From Ianthella basta (lineage: Eukaryota; Porifera; Demospongiae; Verongiida; Ianthellidae), in NCBI GenBank assembly GCA_964019415.1, contig OZ025886.1, positions 151,788 through 215,787 of the forward strand: a DNA stretch of 64,000 bases, given 5' to 3'. Numbering within the stretch: the stretch's first letter is position 1; each line of letters opens with the position of its first letter. The notes beneath the pieces are model-generated. The model worked only from the letters and a program-made list of their open reading frames with translations. It did no database searches and had not been told where the DNA came from. The position numbers and the translations under genes were made by a program. Shown here piece after piece: positions 1 through 10,800 of the stretch.

Positions 1-978
1 CACCAACCCCTCACCTGCCACACCCACCCAACCCCTCACCTGCCACACCCACCAACCCCTCACCTGCCACACCCACCCAACCCCTCACCTGCACCTGTCA
101 CACCCACCAAACCCCTCACCTGCACCTGCCACACCCACCAAACCCCTCACCTGCCACACCCACCCAACCCCTCACCTGCCACACCCACCCAACCCCTCAC
201 CTGCCACCCCCACCCCTCACCTGCCACACCCACCCACCCCTCACCTGCCACACCCACCCAACCCTCACCTGCCACACCCACCAACCCCTCACCTGCCACA
301 CCCACCCAACCCCTCACCTGCACCTGTCACACCCACCAAACCCCTCACCTGCCACACCCACCCAACCCCTCACCTGCCACACCCACCCACCCCTCACCTG
401 CACCTGCCACACCCACCAAACCCCTCACCTGCCACACCCACCCAACCCCTCACCTGCCACACCCACCCAACCCCTCACCTGCCACACCCACCCACCCCTC
501 ACCTGCCACACCCACCCAACCCTCACCTGCCACCCCCACCCCTCACCTGCCACACCCACCCACCCCTCACCTGCCACACCCACCCAACCCTCACCTGCCA
601 CCCCCACCCCTCACCTGCCACACCCAACCAACCCTCACCTGCCACCCCCACCCCTCACCTGCCACACCCAACCAACCCCTCACCTGCCACACCCACCCAC
701 CCCTCACCTGCCACATCCACCCAACCCTCACCTGCCACACCCACCGAACCCCTCACCTGCCACACCCAACCAGCCCCTCACCTGCCACACCCACCCACCC
801 CTCACCTGCCACATCCACCCAACCCTCACCTGCCACACCCACCGAACCCCTCACCTGCCACACCCAACCAGCCCCTCACCTGCCACACCCACCCACCCCT
901 CACCTGCCACACCCACCGAACCCCTCACCTGCCACACCCACCGAACCCCTCACCTGCCACACCCACCGAACCCCTCAC
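1..978 (-). repeat. Minisatellite in UHRF1 intron 7
   Basis: About 40 imperfect copies of a roughly 20-27-bp unit (plus strand CACCTGCCACACCCACCCAA type). Read on the gene's strand, each unit carries CAGGTGAGG, the same sequence as the 5' splice site at 978/979 where the array begins. No coding potential is expected, because the apparent reading frames simply follow the repeat. Confidence 0.9.
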
Positions 979-3625
979 CTGCACCCTGAACTTCCACAAG
1001 GTCCCCACTGTGATGCCTGGGACAGGGCCAAAGTGGTTTGAGGGCACGATGGTACACACCTTGGTGCGACCGACACACGCCATGCCCTGGGGGGGGGGAT
1101 ATGGCAGGTGGTCAGTTTGCAGACTACTATAAACATGCCATCCGACATATGCTGCACAGGGTGGCAAATGAAGGCAGCAAGTGGAGAGGGACAGGTGCGG
1201 GGAAAGGGGGACAAGACAGGGGGGACAGGTGAGGGACTGGGGGACGGGACAGGGGGATAGGTGTGGGGACAGGTGGGGGGGGAGGGGAACAGGACAGGGG
1301 ATGGGGACGTTACAGGGGGGACAGGTGAGGGGATAGGGGGACGGGACAGGTGGGGCGATAGATGGGGGGACGGGACAGGGGGACAGGTGGGGGGACAAGT
1401 GGGAGGAAGGGGGGCGGGACAGGGGGGATAGGTGGGGGGACAGGTGGGGGAACAGATGGGGGGAAGTGGGAAGGGGTGAGATAGGTGTGGGGAAGGGGAA
1501 CAGGACAGGGGGTACAGGTGGGGGAAGGTGGACGGGCAGGGGACAGGTGGGGGGACAGGTGGAGAAGAGGGGGTGAAAGGGGGACGGGACAGAGGGACAG
1601 GGGGGGATAAGGCAGAAGGGTCAGATGGCGGGATAGGTGGCGGACACGGGGCATACCTTGCCCCAGTCTCTCTTGCAGTCATTGATCTTGGACATCATCT
1701 TTGCCTTCTTCTTGTTGTAGCGGAGCTTCTCCCCTGCCCGGATCACCTCTCCCTCATCATTCTTGCACTCTGGGCAGTACCACTCTTCCTCCTCTGGTAC
1801 AGTCTCAAGAGGAGGGTCGAGGCAGCTCAAGTGGTACGCCATGTCACACTCATCACAGAGGAGCTGCTTCCCGGGGTCGTTCTTCCCACCACAGACATAG
1901 CAGCCACAGAAGCGACAGCTGCGAGAGGCCATGTCCTTACAGTGAGTGCACTTGGGCTGGGTGCGTTTGGCCTCTCCCTCCTCCTCTGGTATGACAGACA
2001 GACAGACAGACAATTACTGCCACTAGCTAGCTGGTGCGATTCTAACCAATTGCTACAAGACAGACAGACACACAGACACACACACCAACACGGACCACAA
2101 TAGCAGATTGTCCCCCTACCTGGAGCTAATCCGTTCTCCCCTGCCGCTCCCAATGAATGCTCAATTTGATACACTTCGTCTGTGAACACAACACGGACCT
2201 CCTCCTCCACACTCTCACTGCATGAGGCGGGTCATGTGACGTGCATGTGACCCAGCATCACGAGACACACACAGAGCACAGAATGGAACATACGAGCAGC
2301 TACTTCAGCACACAGACTGAGAACAAGCACACGTTCTGAGGTGAATTCATGTGTATACACACACCCTCAACTCACCCCAGGCGAATCTTACAGAACAACT
2401 TTTTCTCCCTCCGGGCGTCTTCCTTGCGAGCGACCTCTGCGTCATACCAGAACCCTCGCTCCTTAGGATGGTCAAAGTTGTGGTTCACCATGACAACGCC
2501 ACCATCCTGAAGCTGGTCCCACTGCAGACGGGTGCGTGCCCGAGGACGCAGGTCCCCTTCCGCTAGCTCCGCCTCCTCATCACCATAGCTACAGGAGAGA
2601 ACACAACTCATTGAGGGGTACAGTGACACCTCACTAAACTCATTACCTGCCAACGCTTCACTTCCAATTAATTTTTACATACTTATGGCAAGCATTCCAA
2701 AATGGCACAGCATACACCCCAACACAGACACACGCACACACAGACACACGCACATACAGACATACACACACAGCTAGCCGATTCCCTATATATCGTTACA
2801 TGAGTCTCGGGTGTTGATATAACCACAATGTGCATACCCACCGCCCACGCCACGCCCCCACTGAGGGTGAACCAACACTCACTCATCATACTTCACAGAA
2901 TACACCACTTGGGCACCTGCAGGTGAGCTGCCACTGTCACCTGTCACCTCCTTCATGGTTACCTTGGTAACAACAGCTTCAAACCATGCCCCAATGTTGA
3001 CATCCCTAGCGTCCACCTTGGACCCAACCTGTCACACAGCACACAAGAACACTGATAAGTGTTGCACTGACTGTATGCACTGGGCACACATGTGCATGCG
3101 TATTGGCCGACACAAAGGACGTCTACCTTCCACACAGCTCCCTCTATCTCTGAGCTGCAATGGCCATTCTCTATGGGCTCGGCTCCATCCCCTGCCACAA
3201 GATCTGTTGCTTCGTCCTACCCGGAGGGGGGGGAGATAGGAGGGCTCCACCAATAGCATGGTGGTTGTGAGGTAGCAATGAATGCACACGCTCTGCAGTG
3301 TCTGTCAAGGCGATACACTTACCGTGTCCATTTGTTCGGCACCCACAGGTGTCTCCCCTTCCACTTCACTCTTCTCTTCGTCATCCTCCTCCGGAGGTGG
3401 AGCTCGAACGAGCAGTTGGATGAGATCATTCAAGCCCACGTCGTAGTCAAACAAGCTGTGCCCATCCTCGAGTTGCTTGCCCCGGTAGAACAGCCGCTGG
3501 TGTTCCGGAGGTGCTCCGAAATGCTCCTCCAACTTGGTCCTAACCTCCTCCACGAGGGTCAGCTTGCTCAAGTTCTGTATCTGGACCGTCTTCTGGCCGT
3601 CCATACTGCGCACTTGGATCCACAT
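979..3625 (-). CDS. UHRF1: UHRF1-like E3 ubiquitin ligase / hemimethylated-DNA reader (5' part, seven exons)
   Basis: Exons on the minus strand, with consensus splice sites and consistent phases: 3323-3625, 3127-3216, 2883-3028, 2376-2588, 2120-2217, 1657-1985, 979-1086. These give 429 codons, and the gene continues left of the window. The product starts with [10 protein letters not shown], an UHRF1-type ubiquitin-like domain (residues about 1-76, with [11 protein letters not shown]). A tandem Tudor region follows (about 132-283, with [12 protein letters not shown] and [12 protein letters not shown]-like text). Then comes a PHD finger (about 295-362, ending [15 protein letters not shown]) and the first 36 residues of the SRA domain ([18 protein letters not shown]). 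In animals UHRF1 reads hemimethylated CpG and H3K9me and recruits DNMT1 in the nucleus, which implies a CpG-methylating host. The rest of SRA and the RING finger are off-window. Domain order matches vertebrate UHRF1 exactly, so identity is very secure. Confidence 0.96.
1190..1640. repeat. G-rich imperfect repeat in UHRF1 intron 6
   Basis: Variants of GGGGGACAGGTGGGG repeat through this intron. On the gene's strand this makes a long C-rich tract upstream of the acceptor at 1087. Long proline- and cysteine-rich frames across it are by-products of the composition. Confidence 0.8.
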
Positions 3626-3741
3626 GATTGCAACCTGCTCTGTGTCTATGGCCAGTAACGGTCGGTATTGACTTCCCTATCTCCCTCAATCAAGTCACTA
3701 TCAGCAGACTCACAAGCGGTTGCAGATGGACCAAGGGAACC

Positions 3742-3769
3742 GCGCCAAATGCTTACGTGCATGACGTCA
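3742..3769 (-). promoter_or_regulatory. E2F-like and CRE-like sites upstream of UHRF1
   Basis: GCGCCAAA at 3742-3749 reads TTTGGCGC on the gene's strand, a match to the E2F consensus TTTSSCGC. A palindromic TGACGTCA (CRE/ATF) lies at 3762-3769. Both are 117-144 bp upstream of the UHRF1 start codon. Mammalian UHRF1 is an E2F-regulated S-phase gene, so the E2F-like site fits. Binding is not shown by sequence alone. Confidence 0.5.
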
Positions 3770-3829
3770 TTCTCATGAATATGTCTACGCTTTGTCGTTC
3801 CGCTGCGTCGTAGAGTCTGACCCTGCTTG

Positions 3830-4230
3830 ATTTCAACTAATTAGGGGGGGTGTCCCGACACAAACAATGGCATCACATACCCACTCATCATAGAGATCAT
3901 TTGCACTTTGAAATTCACAAATACAACGATACAGAGGCACAATATTCACATCTGAGACTTTCATTTTTAGAGAAAGTGTTACAGACGACACGATCATGGA
4001 ATTAGCCCACATCAACTCAGAATGCACTGTCCTCACTGCCAACTCCTCCAAATAGCCATACTCCATGCTCTCGCTTCTCCACACCATCACTGGATCCACG
4101 TCTGTAGTCTCAATGATGACAGACAACATACACATACAAACACATACAAACACATACATACATACATACATATATAATATAATAACATATAATAATAATA
4201 TATATAATATATATGATATGTAGCTACACA
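3830..4230. other. Unassigned stretch with an AT-rich microsatellite
   Basis: A minus-strand open stretch of about 130 codons covers 3833-4231 but resembles nothing I know. Its first third is an ATATA/CATA microsatellite (4130-4215), so only the later part could be an exon. It may be a host exon or transposon debris. Confidence 0.3.
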
Positions 4231-4439
4231 TTATGTGTCATACACTTACATACATACAACATTAAATGAAATGTTGAATTGTACGCAGCACCATATACTA
4301 ACCAGCAGTGTTCATGCACTTGAGCTCCTCCTCTACAGAACCACACTGCACATGCAGTTTTCAAATAGTGTCTGGACACTGGACATTTTCCAGTCAATTT
4401 CTGGAAGTAGCCGGACATTATTTTCGTGTTCTGACAAAA

Positions 4440-5045
4440 TGTCTGCACAAAGAAAGTGCAATTTGGAGGAGAGCTCAGTTGTAGATCTAGACGCACCATG
4501 GAGTGATCTAGACGTACCATGGAGTGACACTCTGACCAAGAAACGTTCCGTACAGTAACAGTTGAAAACTGTAGAGTAGATCGCGGAGAACGACAAAGAG
4601 CTGAAAACTTTCGTATGGCTCGAGACAGCAGCTGACGATCATGACCGTGTGGCCACACTGAAGTGCGCCATCTGTTCTCGGTCTCAGGAAAGACTCGAGT
4701 CAATGCAAAACTACAGACCTGCATTCATTGAAGGTACATCCAACATACGCACATCCACCTTCAAGGATCATGCCGACATCGGCATGCACAAGTATGCTAT
4801 GGTTCTATTTAAGAAAGCACAATCCAGTGGACCTTACAAGTACACACCGATTGCGAGGGCACTGGCTCAGTTGTCAATGGATGTCACTTCTACCGCGAGG
4901 ATTAAGTGAAAATTTGAAACAGCATACACAATAGCCAAGGAGAAGCTTGCACTCTCGAAGATGAAGCCTATCTGCGAGTTGGAGGAATGTCATGGTGCTA
5001 TTTGGGGTCAGAATATCAGAATGATAGATCCCGTTGCCATGGTAA
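4440..5045 (+). pseudogene. Decayed hAT-family transposase fragment (N-terminal part)
   Basis: Plus-strand text includes LKCAICSRSQERLES, FIEGTSNIRTSTFKDHA and, after an in-frame stop at 4906-4908, ETAYTIAKEKLALSK followed by CELEECHG. This order matches the N-terminal region of a hAT-derived protein group common in animals (the C17orf113/ZNF862-like set: BED/TTF-type zinc-binding residues, then an 'AKEKLAF-K-LCELEE-HG' helix). Stop codons interrupt the frame before and after the zinc-binding part, and the DDE/hAT dimerisation region is absent. I read it as a dead, truncated DNA transposon copy. The exact family is uncertain. Confidence 0.6.
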
Positions 5046-5135
5046 CGTGCGTCTAAACGATGTTTCTAAACGTCGTAGACACCCCGGGTGTTGTTTCGCG
5101 CCGTGGTCTATTTCGACTAGCCGTGTTCTAATTCG

Positions 5136-5297
5136 ACGCGCGGCGTTCGCGCCTATGCTCTAAATAGCGATTTAGAGCATGGGCGTGGCACGCGCGGCGT
5201 TCGCGCTATGCTCTAAATGCCGATTTAGAGCATGGGCGTGGCACGCGCGGCGTTCGCGCCTATGCTCTAAATAGCGATTTAGAGCATGGGCGTGGCT
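5136..5297. repeat. Three tandem copies of a palindrome-bearing 54-bp unit
   Basis: Each copy joins CGCGCGGCGTTCGCGC to a self-complementary ATGCTCTAAAT...ATTTAGAGCAT and GGGCGTGGC. Copies start near 5136, 5190 and 5243. Each unit can form a hairpin of about 11 bp per arm. The core TCTAAAT/ATTTAGA recurs in the hairpin at 5738-5851, so the two may belong to one element family. Confidence 0.75.
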
Positions 5298-5737
5298 TGG
5301 GCCCGTGGTCTATAGCAGAGAAACTGCAGCTGCGATAACAATAGTAGCTAACTCCACAACATACGATGCACAGTTCGCTCGGCTTACTTGTTTCGTCGAC
5401 AAACAAGGTAACGCTACAATCCGGCATGCAGCGGCCTACGAACCAGAGCCGAGAAAGGAACTGGTTACGAGCTGGGAACAGGCTTAGGACACCGCTCTGG
5501 GAAACGCTGTGGCTGACGGGGCTGACAGTGAGTAAACTTACGCTTAGCTTACGCGCTGCATCCACTGCCGACCTTTAGGACGTCTGCTGCGAGATGAACA
5601 ACCCAATAACCAAACGACGTTTTCTCGGCCATTGTCAGAAATTGCTAACTACTTCCGGAAGACGCGTGATGACGCAAGTACGAGTTGGTAAACTGATTCG
5701 CTGCCGTTCCTTGCCCAATCGTTGGGATCTATAACAC

Positions 5738-5851
5738 TTAAATGCTGACCAATCGGTGTCTCTGAAGATTTAGACCACTCGGCACTCGGGCGCTTCGCGC
5801 CCTCGTGCCTCGTGCTCTAAATCTCAGAGACACCTCTTGGTCAGCATTTAA
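5738..5851. mobile_element. Fold-back (MITE-like) element ending in TTAA
   Basis: The left arm (TTAAATGCTGACCAATC...TCTCTGA..ATTTAGA) is complementary to the right arm (TCTAAAT..TCAGAGACACC...GGTCAGCATTTAA). Arms are about 37 bp around a GC-rich loop. Both ends finish in TTAA, the target used by piggyBac-type elements. TTAA is itself palindromic, so the family assignment is weak. Confidence 0.5.
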
Positions 5852-6324
5852 CTATTACATAAAGATTGTGCCCCCTTTATCGAGTTTACAGCTCGTGAGC
5901 AGCAAGACACGTCTGATCAAAATGTGTGTGTGTCTGGTCAAATGTGACATTGTCTAAACAAAATCCAGGCACTTTCTAAAAGTTGGCATGAGCACTGCAT
6001 GGTGACCATTGATCTAGCAACAAAATGGCCACTCTCAATAGATCAGCCATTGCAGCTCCCATCACTGACCAATGAGAGAGCTACGGCCTTTTGCAACCAT
6101 TTTCACCCACTGCCAATGCCATGGCCCTTATAGTCTGAGAGGCTGCTGAAAGGGTTGCTAAAGAACTGATGAGAGGCTGGGAGGAGTAATAAGTTAGTCT
6201 TGGGCTACGAGGCATTGCATGATATCCACTGGAATGCCATTGTTCACTGAAGGACTATATCCCAATGAGGTGTACACGCAGTCCATTTTACCATCAAAGG
6301 CACCCATGCTATATCACGCTGTAT
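5852..6324. other. Non-coding stretch
   Basis: No recognisable gene, repeat or domain. It could be the 3' flank or an intron of the minus-strand membrane-protein gene that follows. Confidence 0.3.
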
Positions 6325-6335
6325 GCACACACACA

Positions 6336-6383
<48 letters not shown>
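6325..6383. repeat. (AC)n microsatellite
   Basis: Roughly 28 CA/AC dinucleotides with a few G interruptions, directly downstream of the donor-like GTAAGC at the end of the exon described at 6391-6478. Confidence 0.95.
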
Positions 6384-6385
<2 letters not shown>

Positions 6386-6390
6386 GCTTA

Positions 6391-6873
6391 CTTCAGATGG
6401 CGGCGAAGCTACTAGCCCTGCTCCAATGATGGCCATCACATTCCCAGCTATACAGCTGGCATCTGCAGCCCACTGAACTGAAGACCAAGGCCAAGAGCTC
6501 GTTGGTGTGTGGTGCTGGAATATCTGGGTGTCAATACTTTGTAACTGAATATGTAGTCTTATTCCGCTGCACATTGTAACAGAACGAGCTGCTCGGTGTG
6601 ACGCTGACAATATGTGGAAACTGAAGAGTGAAGTGCTGCATAAGCATGGGCAGCTAAGCTGCTGCTGCTGCAGCTGCAGCTATCAGTGGACAGTCAGTGC
6701 ACCACCTGTGCCAGGTCTATCACACCACCCCACCCACCTCCTAATAAGGGAGAGTAGTCAAACAAGACTCTTCGGAGACACTACTTGCCTTCAAAGCGCG
6801 CTTCAAAGCCACATAGCGCCCAAAGCAGACCGCACAGAGGACTGCCAAGTGCGCAAGAATCCCTCCCATGGTC
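6391..6873 (-). CDS. Probable small membrane protein (two exons visible, unknown family)
   Basis: A minus-strand exon begins at an ATG near 6870 with MGGILAHLAVLCAVCFGRYV, a hydrophobic helix followed by a basic patch (ALKRALKA). It is followed by a GT donor within GCAAGTAGTG. A second exon at about 6391-6478, after CTTCAG/TTCAG and before GTAAGC, reads WAADASCIAGNVMAIIGAGL then VASPPSE, a second hydrophobic segment. The joint would give a short two-helix protein, and later exons were not found. A perfect CRE (TGACGTCA, 7069-7076) lies about 200 bp upstream. I do not recognise the family. Phase and the first donor are uncertain, so the model is tentative. Confidence 0.35.
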
Positions 6874-7068
6874 AAGTGTTGTTGGCAACACACGAAGCCA
6901 GAGCAACACACACGAACTCTCGTGTACACAACCGTTGTGCACGTGAAAAGCGCGAGCTTCTGCAGGATCGCCAGCTGAGCACCTGGTACGGCTTGCTCGC
7001 CTGCAGCATCGCAAATAAGCGCTCACTGGCGTGGAAGACTCTGGCCGCTTACTAGAGAGCCGGCTATA

Positions 7069-7076
7069 TGACGTCA
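7069..7076. promoter_or_regulatory. Perfect CRE/ATF palindrome
   Basis: TGACGTCA, about 200 bp upstream of the putative minus-strand start near 6870. A second perfect copy lies upstream of UHRF1 (3762-3769). Confidence 0.45.
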
Positions 7077-7109
7077 TCGCTATTATTAGCACACATACAT
7101 ACAGCAATG

Positions 7110-7800
7110 TACCCAGAGTGACAGTGCAAACTAATCATTTTTGTTTATACAGTACTAGGCAGATGTTCAACATCATGGGGGCGAGCCTGAGCGAGTGGAA
7201 GTGCGGTGTGAAGCACATGCCAGGCAATGGTTAGGTATTTGGCTTAGAGCCCCCGGGCCAGTAGTCGCAGCATGCCCATCAGACAGCTCACTATACTGTA
7301 TCTATATCTATTGCTATGGTTCCAAACAATGTGCTGCATGTTAAAACATGTAATTGGGTGCTGCTGGTAGATTAAGGCTATACACAATATTGCATGTTGC
7401 ACAATCATGCATTACCAACACAATGTCAACATCATCCTGTGTGCCCATTGGCCATGCAGTGCAGGCTGCTATATATAGGCCAACTACATAGCCTACAGCT
7501 GGAGCTCACAAGGGAATGATGAGCATGCAGGGAGGTATATGTTAGCTGATTAAGCCACTGTAGTAGCACATGTTCACCATACACTCAACAAGTTCAACAT
7601 TAATTTACATGCTATTAATTGAATGTAATCAACTTGTCACCCTATGCAAATCAATGCAGTGTAATCTCACAAGACATGTTCCACGCTATACACCCGTCAC
7701 TGTGAGGCTAACCAGCTGTGGGCTCAAATGTTAAAATACAAAGTTATAATTATGCATGTTCATGCAGTTGATCAAATTTCAGAACTGTTAACTGGTGAAG
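7110..7800. other. 3' flank of gene A, duplicated at 13320-14110
   Basis: No gene seen. The text from about 7230 (TTAGAGCCCCCGGGCCAGTA) reappears near 13328 with scattered differences, marking one boundary of the gene A/B duplication. Confidence 0.6.
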
Positions 7801-7810
7801 GAGGTTATAA

Positions 7811-10800
7811 TTACTGGAGTGTGTTCATTGGTAGGACAAGGACGACCACCAGAGAGATGGCAATGATCAATGTGGCACTAGCTGACATCACAGACACTGC
7901 TGCACCTGTGGGTGGGGTGGGGTGAGGGAGGGGGAGAGGGGAGGGGTAGGGCGGGGAGGGGGGAGGGGTGGGGTGGGGTGAGGGAGGGGGTGGGGAGAGG
8001 GGAGGGGTAGGGTGGGGAGAGGAGAGGGGTAGGGTGGGGAGAGGGGAGGGGTAGGGTGGGGTGAGGGAGGGCGGGACCAGAGTTGGGTTGGGATGCATGG
8101 GGACCGGAGAGGGGAAATAAGGGGTACAATCAACACGTCTTTCACTTCATGCGTGTGCAGACACACAGTCATGCACGCTTGACTCGGTCCAAGTTATGTA
8201 GTAACACTGCCACACCCTAGTCACTGCCACCCCCCCGTCCAGTGTCACACCCACCCAGTGACACACGCCCACTCAGGGCCACACCCCATGCACACACTAC
8301 TATGACACTGTAGCTATCCACTTGTCTCACCTGTTCCTGTAGGTGTACCTGGAGGAGGAGCTGTAATCGTGCAATGCCATGAGGAAGGGGAGGGACAGTG
8401 AAGGAGGGAGAGGGGACATGATGGAGGGAGGGGTTGAAATGGAGACACATGCACAGGAAGGTGACACAGTGCAACATTACACATGCAGTTTGCACTCACT
8501 GGTAATCCTCTCAGTACACTGTCCCTGCTGGTCACAGCTACTGAGTGTAAGCAACTCCTCAGGTGTCGATAAATCTGATGGCAGTGTAGCTGAGAAATGG
8601 ATTTCTACATTGTAGTTAATACGGTAGGCTGTTCTGGTTCTGAGGCCTGAGAGGCACAGCACTCCCTCAGCAGGGCTGCCATTCAATGCAACACTCCTTG
8701 TCTCTGTACTGCCTACCCCCACGATGGGCCGGTAAGTCACCTCCAAGGACTGCATAGTGGCCTCGTTGTCCCCATTAGGAAGAGGGTTAGGAAGAGGGCT
8801 AACAGTGAAGTTGACCTGCAGTCTGTCACAGCCTGTAGCCTCCACTGCAACCTCCACTGCAAGGGACAGACAAGATATTCAAACTGACATGACCCAGTGG
8901 CCTAGTGACGCACACATGAGCACACACTAACACCACGCCTGTGCATGGAGTCATCTACGTATAGCTATACACATAGCACTCTGTCCTGCCCACCACCTTT
9001 GGGATTGTGCCTATAATGCATTTTGTTCACTGACTTTAGGTTACCCACTATATAGCCAGCAGGCAAGGTAAGTACATGCAGTATGTATATGTGGCTAGAT
9101 ATTTTGGTGGATTGCTCAAATTACAGCTCAGCGGATATATTGAATGTTGGGCTTGCCACCTGTCACCAATGCATTGGCAGATGGCTCTGAAAACAGCCAA
9201 TCTGCCAAAATAGATTCTCTGCCAAATTTCCATACATACGGTATATAAAGCCACTAGTGTCTGTCCACATGTGTGCTGAGGACATAAATGTCACATGCAC
9301 TCCACAGGGCTGTGACTAAAGGGAGGATAATGGGATTAGCACGTGGAGGGAGCAGTCACTATTGCAAGAGTATTAACTTGAAATTCTTGTGCATATAGCC
9401 TTTACCGTGGGAGCGAGACACTAGCGTGACCGTGTGCTGCGCAGCTCTCACCACACGGATAAACCACCATTCACACAGGATGGAATCCCCCCCCCCCCCC
9501 CCCCCCCAATGCGGTGCCCTCCACCTCACCAATGGGCTGGAAGGTGAACACCACTGGGTCACTGTAGGCACCATAGCCTGCTGAGGTCTTAGCACGAAGA
9601 CTGACACTGTGTGTCTTTCCCTCACTGCCCTTGATACCAGAGACAGAGTACTGGTATACCCCACCACTCAGTTCTGGGATGTTCTGTTGGACACCATCTA
9701 TCAAGTAGCGGATCTGCACACCAGTGATGGCACCGACAAAAGGCTCTGGGTCTTTCCACTGCAGGAAGGTTTGGGAGAACCTGGGGAGGACCACACGGAG
9801 GATTGGGGGACTGGGTACTGCAAGGGGTGAGAAGGGAGAGTTGGAGCTAAGGAGGGGAGTAGGTAACAGACATGCAGGCATACGTATAGACTATGACAGA
9901 CAGACAGACGGACGGACATAGTTGTGAGCTACGTATGCTTACTGCCATCTGCAGTGGAGGCTGTCAGCTCTGCAGCATGGTTGTCAGGGGCAACGCCTTG
10001 CTCATTCATGGCCAGGACTTCAAAGTCATAACTTGTGGCTGCTGTGAGTCCAGTGACATCGTAGGTCCTGGTTGGGACTGTGACCATGGCCACTTGCTGT
10101 CCATCCCTCCTCACCACAAACCCAGTGACTCCATCTCTGTCATTGATCCTGTCGAGTGTAGGGTCACTCCAGGTGAGAGTGATGGAGGTGGTATTGCAGG
10201 ATGTGGCAGTGAGGCCCTGTGGTGGTCCAGTGGGAACTGAAAGGGACAGAGGAGGAAGAAAGGAGTGAAGTGCTGCAATGGTGCTGCACTCCTTGCTACA
10301 CCTGACACAGCAAGGGAGAGACAGCCAAGGCTGCTTATATGCTGTACTCCTCCACACATACTGTACCAGCTAACTCAAGTGTCACACATTGCAGCAGGCC
10401 CGGCCCTCAAGACCCTTGCTGATCGCAGTAGGGTAGCTGTCATTGAATATTGCCATCTCACCATCTGGTAGGGTGGTGAAATCCACACCGATGGGTGCAC
10501 TCTCTACACCATTCAGCACTGCAACCACCTGTAGCCTGTAGGTCACATCTGGGGTGAGCCCAGAAGTGGTGTAAAAAACACCAGTGCCAGTCACAGTCTG
10601 CGGCTGGGGTATGCCATCCCTCTGGGGTGTAAAGGTCACACTGTAAGTGGCTCCTTGAGTGGGTGATGCAGTAAAAGAGTAGGAGACACTGCGCTTGTCC
10701 ACACTGGTCATCAGAAGATTCTCGGGAGGCTGGACTACAGAGTATACAGGAGAGAAAGCACAATGACCTCAGCTCTCCTCAGGTATGAGGTATGAGGATA

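Noticed and set aside
7811-8172. Pro-rich minus-strand extension of the gene A last exon
   Set aside because: The acceptor CACCCACAG at 7906 ends the exon; the Pro-rich part is the intron polypyrimidine tract.
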